The translations under genes were made by a program, and so were the position numbers. Source: a bacterium (GTDB lineage Bacteria; Hydrogenedentota; Hydrogenedentia; Hydrogenedentiales; SLHB01). From it: a stretch of 6,245 nucleotides of DNA. The notes below the pieces were generated by a model that did no database searches, was not told the origin of the DNA, and saw only the letters and a program-made list of their open reading frames with translations. The stretch is taken from the NCBI GenBank assembly GCA_024231375.1, contig JAAEQP010001720.1, forward strand, positions 1-6,245, given 5' to 3'. This document shows, piece after piece, positions 1 to 5,718 of the stretch. How positions within the stretch are numbered: position 1 is the first letter of the stretch; the number at the start of each line of letters is the position of its first letter.

Positions 1-14
1 AGCGCCAAATAAAC

Positions 15-40
15 GGTGACTGTCCCTATTTAAATTCGGG
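15..40. repeat. TGTCCC-type intergenic repeat after gspG
   Basis: This short non-coding stretch begins 15 bases after the gspG stop codon. It contains GGTGACTGTCCCTATTT followed by the 8-base palindrome ATTTAAAT at 28-35. The ACTGTCCC core is the same as at 5642-5649 and 5754-5761, on the other side of the five-gene block. Such GGGACAGT/ACTGTCCC units resemble the REP-like palindromes scattered in many environmental genomes, some mobilised by REP-associated (Y1-type) transposases. That link is recalled family knowledge; no transposase is in the window. It has no stem followed by a T-run, so I do not call it a terminator. Confidence 0.45.
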
Positions 41-55
41 GCGGCGCGCATGGGG

Positions 56-433
56 CTAGTCTTCGTCCCAGACGGAGATATCGTCTTCGGTGCCGTCTTG
101 AGCGTCGGCGCCGCGGGAGTAGAGGTCGTATTTGTTCTTCTTGCCGGGGTACCGGTAGACGTAGGGATTTGCCCAGCCGTCTTTCTTGATCTGGATGACG
201 TAGCTCTTGTCCTTGCTCACCAGATCGGACAGTTGTTTGGGGTATTGGTCGTTGTGTTCGAGTGCGTAGGCCTCGATGGCTTTCTGGTAGATGGACAGGT
301 CGGCCTTGGCCCGCAGTTCGCGCGCCTCGGTGCCGCGACCGGCCACGGCGAAGGTCACCATACCCGCCAGAATGCCGATGATGACCATGACGAGGATCAG
401 TTCCAGCAGCGTGAATCCGCCGTTCGCTCTCAT
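56..433 (-). CDS. gspG: Type II secretion major pseudopilin GspG
   Basis: This gene encodes the major pseudopilin (125 aa), which GspE and GspF polymerise into the periplasmic pseudopilus of the type II secretion system. The N-terminus is a class III prepilin leader, MRANGG, followed by FTLLEL. A prepilin peptidase would cut after Gly6, leaving Phe+1 and the conserved Glu+5. A hydrophobic helix follows, at about residues 7-32. The C-terminal part carries GWANPYVYRYPG and a GADAQDGTEDDI loop. This matches the calcium-binding C-terminal region of GspG, and argues for T2SS rather than a type IV pilin. I chose the ATG at 433 because GGAGGG lies four bases upstream and the leader then has the usual length. 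An in-frame start at 499 would add 22 polar residues before the leader. It is the last gene of the visible operon, 75 bases after gspF. The prepilin peptidase gene is not in the window. Confidence 0.93.
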   Translation of the reverse strand: MRANGGFTLLELILVMVIIGILAGMVTFAVAGRGTEARELRAKADLSIYQKAIEAYALEHNDQYPKQLSDLVSKDKSYVIQIKKDGWANPYVYRYPGKKNKYDLYSRGADAQDGTEDDISVWDED

Positions 434-437
434 GTTT

Positions 438-443
438 CCCTCC
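438..443 (-). promoter_or_regulatory. Ribosome binding site that sets the gspG start
   Basis: GGAGGG is followed by AAAC and then the ATG at 433. This strong site fixes the start at the short prepilin leader rather than the upstream in-frame ATG at 499, which has no comparable site and would give an atypically long leader. Confidence 0.75.
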
Positions 444-452
444 AAATGGGAT

Positions 453-468
453 GCCGGCCCACGCCGGT
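453..468 (-). other. GC-rich hairpin between gspF and gspG
   Basis: CCGGC at 454-458 pairs with GCCGG at 463-467 around a four-base loop, with a G-T pair possible outside. In the transcript this six-pair stem sits about ten bases upstream of the gspG ribosome binding site. It lacks a U-tract, so it is unlikely to be an intrinsic terminator. It could protect a processed gspG message or modulate translation, which would fit the need for much more pseudopilin than platform protein. That role is an inference. Confidence 0.35.
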
Positions 469-508
469 TGGTGTTGGTGGATCGATGTGTTCGGGACATT
501 CGGTTACC

Positions 509-1720
509 TCAGATTGCGGTTGCACTCAGGGTCAACATGGGCAACAGCATGGAAATCACCAGGAATCCCACAATAACGCCCATGATCACGATCATAATTG
601 GTTCCAGCATGGCGGTCGCCGCTTTCACGGCGCGATCCACCTCGATGTCGTAGGCGTCCGCCAACCGTTTGGTGATGGCGCCAATACGACCGCTCTCTTC
701 ACCGATGGCGAACATATTGACGACCACGGGCGGGAAGAACTCGGTCATCCGCAGGCCGGAATTGATGCTGTCGCCCTCGGCCACCCGCGCACGGATAGTA
801 GCGACCTCGGCGGCGACGGCCTTGTTGCTGAGGGTCCTGACGGTGATGTTCAGCGACGTGAGGATGGGGACGCCGTTGTCGAGTAGGGTACCCAGCGTGC
901 GTGCGAACTGGGCCATCACGTACTTCTGGGCCACGTTCCGCACGATGGGCACCTTCAATACCAGTTTGTCGACGTGCAGCCGCCCCGCCTCACTCCGCGC
1001 ATAGGACACCAAGGCACCGATCCCCAAGGCCATCGCAATAAGGACCGCCCACCACCAGGCCGCCATGAACTCACAGCCCGCCATCACAAATCGTGTGGAC
1101 CACGGCAGACTGGCCTGAAAATCGTCGAATACGGCCGTGAACTTCGGAAAGACGAAGGACACCAGAATGAAAATGGCGATGGTGCCCATGAGCATGAGAA
1201 AGGCCGGGTAGATCATGGCCGACACGGCCTTGCCACGCAGTTCTTCGTCTTGTTCGCCGTAGGACACGATGCGCCAGAGCACCTCGTCGAGCATGCCGCC
1301 CGATTCGCCGGCGCGCACGAGGCTGCAATACATAGCAGGGAAGAGCTTGGGGTGTTGTTCGAGGGCTTCGGCGAAGGTGGTGCCTCGTTGCACATCTTCG
1401 CGCAGTTGCTCGATCACCGTGATGAGTTTGGGGTTGACGGTCTGTTCGGCCAGTGTGGACAAGGCGCGCGTAAGCGGCATGCCCGACTCAAACAAGTTGG
1501 CCAGTTGCCGGAAGAAGATGTTGCGGTCCTTCAGACGGATACGGACAAAGGCATGGCGGACCGCTTCGCGCGACGCTCCCCCTGTGTCTTCCTGGATGGA
1601 AATAGGGAAGTACCCCATCTCGCGGAGATGGGCGGCCGCGGCGCGTTCGCTTTCGGCCTCGAGGACGCCCGTGGACATCTCGCCGGGACCTTTCTTCACC
1701 TCATACCGATACTGTGGCAT
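509..1720 (-). CDS. gspF: Type II secretion inner-membrane platform protein GspF
   Basis: This 403-residue protein is the polytopic inner-membrane platform of the T2SS. It couples ATP hydrolysis by GspE to extraction and polymerisation of pseudopilins. The start MPQYRYEV is typical of the family. Two related T2SSF cytoplasmic domains are visible. The first, about residues 65-190, contains FRQLANLFESGMPL and VRAGESGGMLDEVL. The second, about 268-390, contains ARTLGTLLDNGVPIL and IGEESGRIG. Membrane segments are predicted near 170-192, 215-240 and 373-396. The length of about 400 residues is normal. The ATG at 1720 lies inside the end of gspE, giving a 20-base overlap with only a weak GAAGA upstream, so translational coupling to gspE is likely. 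The same family serves type IV pili (PilC); the GspG-type partner downstream favours T2SS. Confidence 0.95.
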   Translation of the reverse strand: MPQYRYEVKKGPGEMSTGVLEAESERAAAAHLREMGYFPISIQEDTGGASREAVRHAFVRIRLKDRNIFFRQLANLFESGMPLTRALSTLAEQTVNPKLITVIEQLREDVQRGTTFAEALEQHPKLFPAMYCSLVRAGESGGMLDEVLWRIVSYGEQDEELRGKAVSAMIYPAFLMLMGTIAIFILVSFVFPKFTAVFDDFQASLPWSTRFVMAGCEFMAAWWWAVLIAMALGIGALVSYARSEAGRLHVDKLVLKVPIVRNVAQKYVMAQFARTLGTLLDNGVPILTSLNITVRTLSNKAVAAEVATIRARVAEGDSINSGLRMTEFFPPVVVNMFAIGEESGRIGAITKRLADAYDIEVDRAVKAATAMLEPIMIVIMGVIVGFLVISMLLPMLTLSATAI

Positions 1721-3470
1721 TGTCTTCAGGCGGCGCGGGGTCGGCCGCGTCCACGCTCATTTCGTCCGATTCCACCGTGACGCGCACGGCTTCCTCGAAG
1801 GTGGTCCGTCCCTGGCACACACGTTCCCACGCGGCTTCGCGAAGGGTGCGCATGCCGAGTTCCCGGGCGAGGTGCTTAATCTCGGTGGACGGCCGGCGCT
1901 GGACCGTCAACCGCTTGATGGCGTCGGTGAAGGGCAGAATCTCGTAGATGGCGGACCGGCCGCGGTATCCCGTGTTTCGGCAGGCGTCGCAGCCGCGGGC
2001 GCGTCGGAATTCGGCGTCGGCCGGCACTTCGTCGGGCGTCAGTCCGAGTTGCGTGAACTCGTCCGCCTCGGGCGAATAGACCTCGGCACACTTGGGGCAC
2101 AGGCGGCGCACCAGGCGCTGTGCGATGGACGCGACCATGGTGCTGGCAATGAGGAACGGTTCGACCCCCATATCGGTCAGCCGCGTCACAGCGCCGGCGG
2201 CATCGTTGGTATGCAACGTGCTGAATACCAGATGGCCGGTCAGGCTCGACCGGATGGCCATCTCGGCGGTCTCGAAATCGCGCACCTCACCCACCAGCAT
2301 GATGTCGGGGTCGTGCCGGAGCATGGACCGCAAGGCCTCGGAGAACCCGAACCCGATGGAGGGTTGCACCTGCATCTGGCTGATGCCCTTGAGCTGGTAC
2401 TCAATGGGATCTTCGATGGTAATAATCTTGCTCTCGAGCCGGTTCAGCTTGTTGAGCGCGCCGTACAGCGTGGTCGTCTTGCCACTGCCCGTAGGCCCGG
2501 TCAATAGGATCATGCCGTGAGGCCGCTGGATGAATGCGTTGAACTGTTCGAGGTCCTGCGCCTGGAAGCCCAGTTCTTCGAGCGGCAAGAACATGGACGC
2601 CCGGTTCAGGATACGCAGGTTGACGGTTTCGCCGTGAGGCGTGGGCAGGATCGACACGCGGAGATCGAATTGCTCGTCGCCGAGGGATGCACGAATCTTG
2701 CCGTCCTGGGGCAGGCGTTTCTCGGCGATATTGAGATTGGCCATGATCTTGATACGCGACACGATGGCGGAGTGGAGCCCGCGAATGGCCCCGGGCGTCG
2801 GAACGGCGTGCAGAACCCCGTCGATCCGGTATCGGACGCGGAGCTGGTCTTCGAAGGGTTCCATATGCACGTCGGTGGCCTCGGTCTGGATGGCCTCGGC
2901 GAGCAATTCGTTCACAAATTTGATGATGGAGGCGTCGATGTTCTCGTCGCCGAGATTGGATCCTCCCTCGCTGCCGTCGAGATGAACCACGCGGCCCGAG
3001 CTGTCGGAGTCGCTCAGGATGCGTTCCACGGTTTCCGCGCCGACGCCGTACAGGCGTTTCAAGGCGCGCTGAATCTCGTCGGGTGTGGCCACGGCAGGTT
3101 CGATGCGCTGCTTCAACACGAGGCGGATGTCGTCGAGGAGTTGGGCGTTCAACGGATCGTTCACAGCCACCACAATGGCGCCGTTTCGTTCCTGAATGGG
3201 CACGAAGTCATAGTGGGTCGCGAACCGTGGGGGCACCTTGTCCACCACCTCGGGCGGAATCTCCATCTTGGACGGGGTCACGTACCGCAGCTCGGCAAAC
3301 TCCGCCAGGGAGCGGTAGGCGGTTTCGTCGTCGGCGTGCTTCCCCGCGATGAGGGCTTCGACCAGACGCGTGGCGTCGCCCGACGTTTCGCCGTGCAATC
3401 GGGTCATTTCGTCGTCGGTGACGAGGCCCTGGCGAATCAGATGGCGTTCAAACGCGGTCTCAGCAGGCAC
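1701..3470 (-). CDS. gspE: Type II secretion assembly ATPase GspE
   Basis: This cytoplasmic hexameric ATPase (589 aa from the chosen start) powers pseudopilus assembly. Numbered from the GTG at 3470, an N-terminal GspE_N/MshEN-like region spans about 5-145. The catalytic domain follows, with Walker A GPTGSGKTT near 325-333, the Asp box ITIEDPIE near 350-357, Walker B DIMLVGEVRD near 389-398 and the His box GHLVFSTLHTND near 412-423. Two cysteine pairs, CPKC near 458-461 and CDAC near 494-497, form the tetracysteine zinc site typical of GspE/PilB. All key residues are present, so the enzyme should be active. The first ATG at 3497 has no ribosome binding site, whereas GGAGGAG lies eight bases before the GTG at 3470. 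A PilB role cannot be fully excluded, but the gspF and gspG neighbours support GspE. Confidence 0.94.
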   Translation of the reverse strand: MPAETAFERHLIRQGLVTDDEMTRLHGETSGDATRLVEALIAGKHADDETAYRSLAEFAELRYVTPSKMEIPPEVVDKVPPRFATHYDFVPIQERNGAIVVAVNDPLNAQLLDDIRLVLKQRIEPAVATPDEIQRALKRLYGVGAETVERILSDSDSSGRVVHLDGSEGGSNLGDENIDASIIKFVNELLAEAIQTEATDVHMEPFEDQLRVRYRIDGVLHAVPTPGAIRGLHSAIVSRIKIMANLNIAEKRLPQDGKIRASLGDEQFDLRVSILPTPHGETVNLRILNRASMFLPLEELGFQAQDLEQFNAFIQRPHGMILLTGPTGSGKTTTLYGALNKLNRLESKIITIEDPIEYQLKGISQMQVQPSIGFGFSEALRSMLRHDPDIMLVGEVRDFETAEMAIRSSLTGHLVFSTLHTNDAAGAVTRLTDMGVEPFLIASTMVASIAQRLVRRLCPKCAEVYSPEADEFTQLGLTPDEVPADAEFRRARGCDACRNTGYRGRSAIYEILPFTDAIKRLTVQRRPSTEIKHLARELGMRTLREAAWERVCQGRTTFEEAVRVTVESDEMSVDAADPAPPEDNATVSV

Positions 3471-3478
3471 GGGTGGCA

Positions 3479-3485
3479 CTCCTCC
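3479..3485 (-). promoter_or_regulatory. Ribosome binding site that sets the gspE start
   Basis: GGAGGAG is followed by eight bases and then GTG at 3470. The upstream ATG codons at 3497 and 3491 are preceded by A/C-rich sequence without a purine-rich site, and starting there would translate the ribosome binding site as Gly-Gly-Val. The GTG start is therefore preferred, shortening GspE by nine residues. Confidence 0.65.
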
Positions 3486-3531
3486 AATCATGAGCATTCG
3501 TTGTTCGTTGCGTATGGTATCGCGAAATTGC

Positions 3532-3548
3532 CCGCCAAGGAAAGGCGG
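3532..3548 (-). other. Small hairpin between the helical-repeat gene and gspE
   Basis: CCGCC at 3532-3536 pairs with GGCGG at 3544-3548 around a seven-base loop. It lies in the 97-base spacer upstream of gspE, the widest gap in the operon. On the minus strand it is followed by a short mixed sequence, not a clean T-run, so it is at best an attenuator or processing site. A five-pair stem in GC-rich DNA could also be chance. Confidence 0.25.
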
Positions 3549-3567
3549 ACCGAAACCGGACCGGGCG

Positions 3568-4608
3568 TCAGTGGCTCGGGGCCGCCGCGAGCCTGTCCAT
3601 GGCGTCGTGTGCCAATTGCGCCAACACGGGCACTTCCGCCGCCTTCATGTAGTGCTCCTCAGCCCGAGTGGCGTCGCGCATGCCGCGGCTGTACACATGC
3701 CCTATCTCCAAATCGAGACGCGCCACCGCCACCGCCGCGGTACACCGGCCGCGGGCAGTTTTCAGCGCAGCGAGAAGGCCGGCCGGGTCGGTGCCGTCCA
3801 CCGGGTTTTCCGCCACGCGGTAGGCCATGTCGAGCGCCGCCAACTCCGCCACACGCGTGGACGGGTAGGCGATGATGACTTCTTCCAGTCCCGACAGGTC
3901 GCTGCCGCGGGTTTGACGCGCGGCATCGAGGGCCTGGAGGGACGCGAATTGCACCTTGCGTGCCTCGTCGAGCACGTCGTACCGGTCGGCGACGGTGCGT
4001 TCGCGTTCGGGGTCGTTCGCGAGCACGTCGCGGTAGTCGGCGCGAAGCCGGGTATAGGCCGCATGGGCCTCGGGATACATGCAGCGTTCATCGGCGAGCT
4101 GGGCCAACGTGTACTGGGCCTCGCCCGCCAACCGGTCGCGCGGGTGGTCGGCCACGGCGCGATTCAACAACTCGAAAGCGGCGGCATAGTCGCTGCGCGA
4201 CACGGCGGCGCGCACGTCTTCCAGCATGGGTTCCACGGGGGAAGCCGCCAACGTGACGCCTGGAACGGGTGCTTCGGCGCCCTGGCTGTTGGTCCAGACG
4301 GTGTAGGCGACTGCGCCGATCAGGAACATGCACGCTGCTCCGGCGAAGGCCAGATGCCGGCCATTGGCCACACCCCAAGCAGGGCGGTCCGCCAACCGGG
4401 CCCGCACACGCGGAAGCAGATCGATATCAAGCTCGGGTCGGTCCGCCGGGATGCGCTTGGTCAGACAGAGGATCCCGTCGGCCGTGGCGCGGAGGTCCGC
4501 ATCCTCGGCCAGAGCGGCGTCCAATTCCGCTTGTTCACCGGGGTCCAGCGTCTCGTAGGCGGACGCCGCGATCAACCCTTCGATTCTACGCCGTTTCAAC
4601 CACCACAT
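3568..4608 (-). CDS. Single-pass membrane protein with periplasmic helical repeats, candidate anti-sigma factor
   Basis: I do not recognise a named family for this 346-residue protein. The layout is clear: a cytoplasmic N-domain (about 1-83) beginning MWWLKRRRIEGLIAASAYETL, one hydrophobic segment at about 86-106, and a long outer part. The outer part has alternating Ala-rich helices resembling tetratricopeptide repeats, best seen at about 128-195, with more helical sequence at 215-345. The N-domain, with its LDPGEQAELDAALAEDADLR stretch, resembles the acidic helical start of ECF anti-sigma factors. It lacks the HxxxCxxC zinc motif; its only cysteine before the membrane is in GILCLTKR. It starts 25 bases after the sigma factor gene, with GGAG ten bases before the ATG, so the pair is almost surely co-transcribed. 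By position and topology it would hold the sigma factor at the membrane and sense an envelope signal. An alternative is a structural or scaffolding component of the secretion system. Confidence 0.7.
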   Translation of the reverse strand: MWWLKRRRIEGLIAASAYETLDPGEQAELDAALAEDADLRATADGILCLTKRIPADRPELDIDLLPRVRARLADRPAWGVANGRHLAFAGAACMFLIGAVAYTVWTNSQGAEAPVPGVTLAASPVEPMLEDVRAAVSRSDYAAAFELLNRAVADHPRDRLAGEAQYTLAQLADERCMYPEAHAAYTRLRADYRDVLANDPERERTVADRYDVLDEARKVQFASLQALDAARQTRGSDLSGLEEVIIAYPSTRVAELAALDMAYRVAENPVDGTDPAGLLAALKTARGRCTAAVAVARLDLEIGHVYSRGMRDATRAEEHYMKAAEVPVLAQLAHDAMDRLAAAPSH

Positions 4609-4633
4609 TGTCGAATAACTCCAGGCACCGCGC

Positions 4634-5215
4634 CTATGATTCCAACAAATCCGCCAATTCCACCTGCATTTTCTTCAATGCGCGGAACAGATGGACTTTC
4701 ACGCTTCCAACCGTGCAGCCTTGGACCTCGGCGATCTCCGCCAGTTGCAGGCCCTCATAGTGGCGCATCACGAACACCGCCCGTTGGGCCGGCGACAACA
4801 CCACCAACGCCGCCTGCACCCGATCGTCAATCTCGCCCGCATGGACTTGGCGCTCCGTATCGAAGGCCACCGCCTCGGCTTTCGCCGACTGACCGGGGCC
4901 GGGCTCGCCGGTCGCATCCAACGGCTCGGTCCGCCGACGTTTGCGCCGCCGGGTCAGGTCGATGGCCTGGTTAGCCGTCAACCGCAGGAGCCAAGGGACG
5001 AACCCACTCGTTGGCTCCCACATACTCACCTTGCGGTAGGCCTTGATGAGCGCGTCCTGGGCCACGTCGAGGGCGTCTTCCCGATTCGACGTGATGCGGT
5101 ACGCGACCGCATACACGCGTCCCTGGTGCCTTCGCACCAGTTCGTCAAACGCCGAGTCATCCCCCGCCTTCAGCGCAAGGGCCAACTCCTCATCGCTCAG
5201 CGCCGCTAAGTCCAT
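4634..5215 (-). CDS. ECF-type RNA polymerase sigma factor
   Basis: This 193-residue protein has the two-domain layout of extracytoplasmic-function sigma factors. Region 2 (about 22-92) carries DELVRRHQGRVYAVAYRITS, then a DALDVAQDALIKAYRK helix and the FVPWLLRLTANQAIDLTRRRKR segment, which contacts core polymerase and the -10 element. A linker rich in Gly, Pro and Glu follows. Region 4 (about 137-188) contains LSPAQRAVFVMRHYEGLQLAEIAE and the helix-turn-helix GCTVGSVKVHLFRALKKM, which reads the -35 element. I chose the ATG at 5215 because AAGGA lies four bases upstream. A GTG at 5233 would add six residues (MTRKDD) and has a more distant GGGGA. It is the first gene of the five-gene unit and is followed by its likely membrane-bound partner. 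No ECF-like promoter was convincing upstream, so autoregulation cannot be asserted. Confidence 0.93.
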   Translation of the reverse strand: MDLAALSDEELALALKAGDDSAFDELVRRHQGRVYAVAYRITSNREDALDVAQDALIKAYRKVSMWEPTSGFVPWLLRLTANQAIDLTRRRKRRRTEPLDATGEPGPGQSAKAEAVAFDTERQVHAGEIDDRVQAALVVLSPAQRAVFVMRHYEGLQLAEIAEVQGCTVGSVKVHLFRALKKMQVELADLLES

Positions 5216-5219
5216 GTCG

Positions 5220-5224
5220 TCCTT
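5220..5224 (-). promoter_or_regulatory. Ribosome binding site favouring the sigma factor ATG
   Basis: AAGGA is separated by CGAC from the ATG at 5215. The alternative GTG at 5233 has GGGGA ten bases upstream, a weaker arrangement. Both starts leave region 2 intact, so the choice matters little for function. Confidence 0.5.
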
Positions 5225-5233
5225 ACGTGTCAC

Positions 5234-5432
5234 CTACCAAACGTCCCCTGAAGGTAGAAGGTTTACACAGCCGGGGCCGCGTTCAGTAGCCCGGCGCATC
5301 GCGGATCCCCTAACCTCAATCAGACAATGACGTTACATTCGCCAATCGATCACTCGGCGACGGTTCGTCCGGGAACAGTGTGCACCTATCGTCCCCCAAA
5401 GGCAACCCGATCCACCCGAGGTGCCGCGGATC
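5234..5432. other. Intergenic stretch upstream of the sigma factor gene, no gene seen
   Basis: These 200 bases should hold the promoter of the five-gene unit. I looked for a sigma-70 pair and for an ECF pair of the GGAAC/GTC type on the minus strand and found no well-spaced match. A weak inverted repeat, TCGCC at 5339-5343 and GGCGA at 5356-5360, could be an operator but is short. Reading frames crossing this stretch on both strands have no recognisable domain and run through repeats, so I do not call them genes. Confidence 0.5.
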
Positions 5433-5477
5433 TGCTGAAAGAGCCACAAGCCCACCAGAACAGAAGCGACAAACGGG
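5433..5477. repeat. Direct repeat, copy A
   Basis: This roughly 45-base unit is repeated at 5541-5583, offset by about 106 bases. The best shared part is ACAGAAGCGACAAACGGG here against ACAGAAGCGACGAACGGG in the other copy, one mismatch in 18. The flanking part (TGCTGAAAGAGCCACAAGCCCACC) matches more loosely and needs a two-base gap. It may be a degenerate intergenic repeat unit or an internal duplication. Confidence 0.55.
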
Positions 5478-5496
5478 GGCCGCCAAGCTCCCGCGT

Positions 5497-5528
5497 CCCA
5501 TTGTTGACCTTCTTAGGGCACCAATGGG
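5497..5528. other. Stem-loop in the repeat cluster
   Basis: CCCATTG at 5497-5503 is perfectly complementary to CAATGGG at 5522-5528, with an 18-base loop. It overlaps the left end of the inverted-repeat element and may be part of the same mobile sequence. Nothing indicates that it is a stand-alone RNA. Confidence 0.35.
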
Positions 5529-5540
5529 TGGCTGTGGAGC

Positions 5541-5583
5541 TGTTGAAGAACTCACACCCACGAAAACAGAAGCGACGAACGGG
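5541..5583. repeat. Direct repeat, copy B
   Basis: This is the second copy of the unit at 5433-5477, two bases shorter. It starts inside the left inverted arm of the candidate element, so copy A may be a remnant of an earlier insertion. A shorter echo, AGAAGCGA, follows at 5584-5591. Confidence 0.55.
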
Positions 5584-5597
5584 AGAAGCGAAAAACC

Positions 5598-5649
5598 GGG
5601 ACTGTACCAAGCGGAGTCCGCCGCAGGCGGGCGCAGACGGGACTGTCCC
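5598..5649. repeat. Paired GGGACTGT palindromes around a GC hairpin
   Basis: GGGACTGTACC at 5598-5608 and GGGACTGTCCC at 5639-5649 differ by one base; the second is a perfect five-base palindrome around a central T. Between them CCGCC at 5618-5622 pairs with GGCGG at 5626-5630 around GCA, extendable by a T-G and a G-C pair. Two palindromes flanking a hairpin resemble paired REP (BIME-like) units. The match to the left end of the window (ACTGTCCC at 19-26) supports a dispersed family. Confidence 0.5.
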
Positions 5650-5703
5650 AGGTCTTTTCGCGGCCTACGCGTAGCAGTGGGGACCTTGAGAAAGTGGCTG
5701 TCC

Positions 5704-5718
5704 CCCGCTCATCGCGGG
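5704..5718 (-). other. Hairpin whose loop contains the stop codon of the FGE-domain gene
   Basis: CCCGC at 5704-5708 pairs with GCGGG at 5714-5718 around the loop TCATC. Read on the minus strand, the loop contains the TGA stop codon of the upstream gene. It is followed by GGACAGCC, part of the TGTCCC repeat family, and has no U-tract, so it is not a typical terminator. It may still stabilise the mRNA 3' end. Confidence 0.4.

Noticed and set aside
50..886. A 278-codon plus-strand frame opposite gspG and gspF
   Set aside because: Its His/Gly/Asp-rich sequence is the mirror of pseudopilin and platform codons, with no domain.
974..2507. Two long plus-strand frames opposite gspF and gspE
   Set aside because: Both are antisense shadows of well-supported genes.
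2517..3875. A 452-codon open frame on the plus strand
   Set aside because: It is antisense to gspE, whose motifs are complete; the translation shows no domain.
4623..4635. AGGC/GCCT hairpin at the end of the sigma factor gene
   Set aside because: A four-pair stem overlapping the stop codon without a U-tract is too weak to call a terminator, and the next gene begins 25 bases later.
3349..4974. A 541-codon open frame on the plus strand
   Set aside because: It lies opposite gspE, the helical-repeat gene and the sigma factor gene, has no recognisable domain and is Arg/Pro/His-rich with low complexity, as expected for the antisense of GC-rich coding DNA.
5260..5330. ECF-like promoter for the sigma factor gene
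   Set aside because: A GAAC at a plausible place has no properly spaced -10 element on the minus strand.
5433..5600. Possible CRISPR array from repeated AGAAGCGA units
   Set aside because: There are only two imperfect long copies and one short echo, with irregular spacing and no cas gene.
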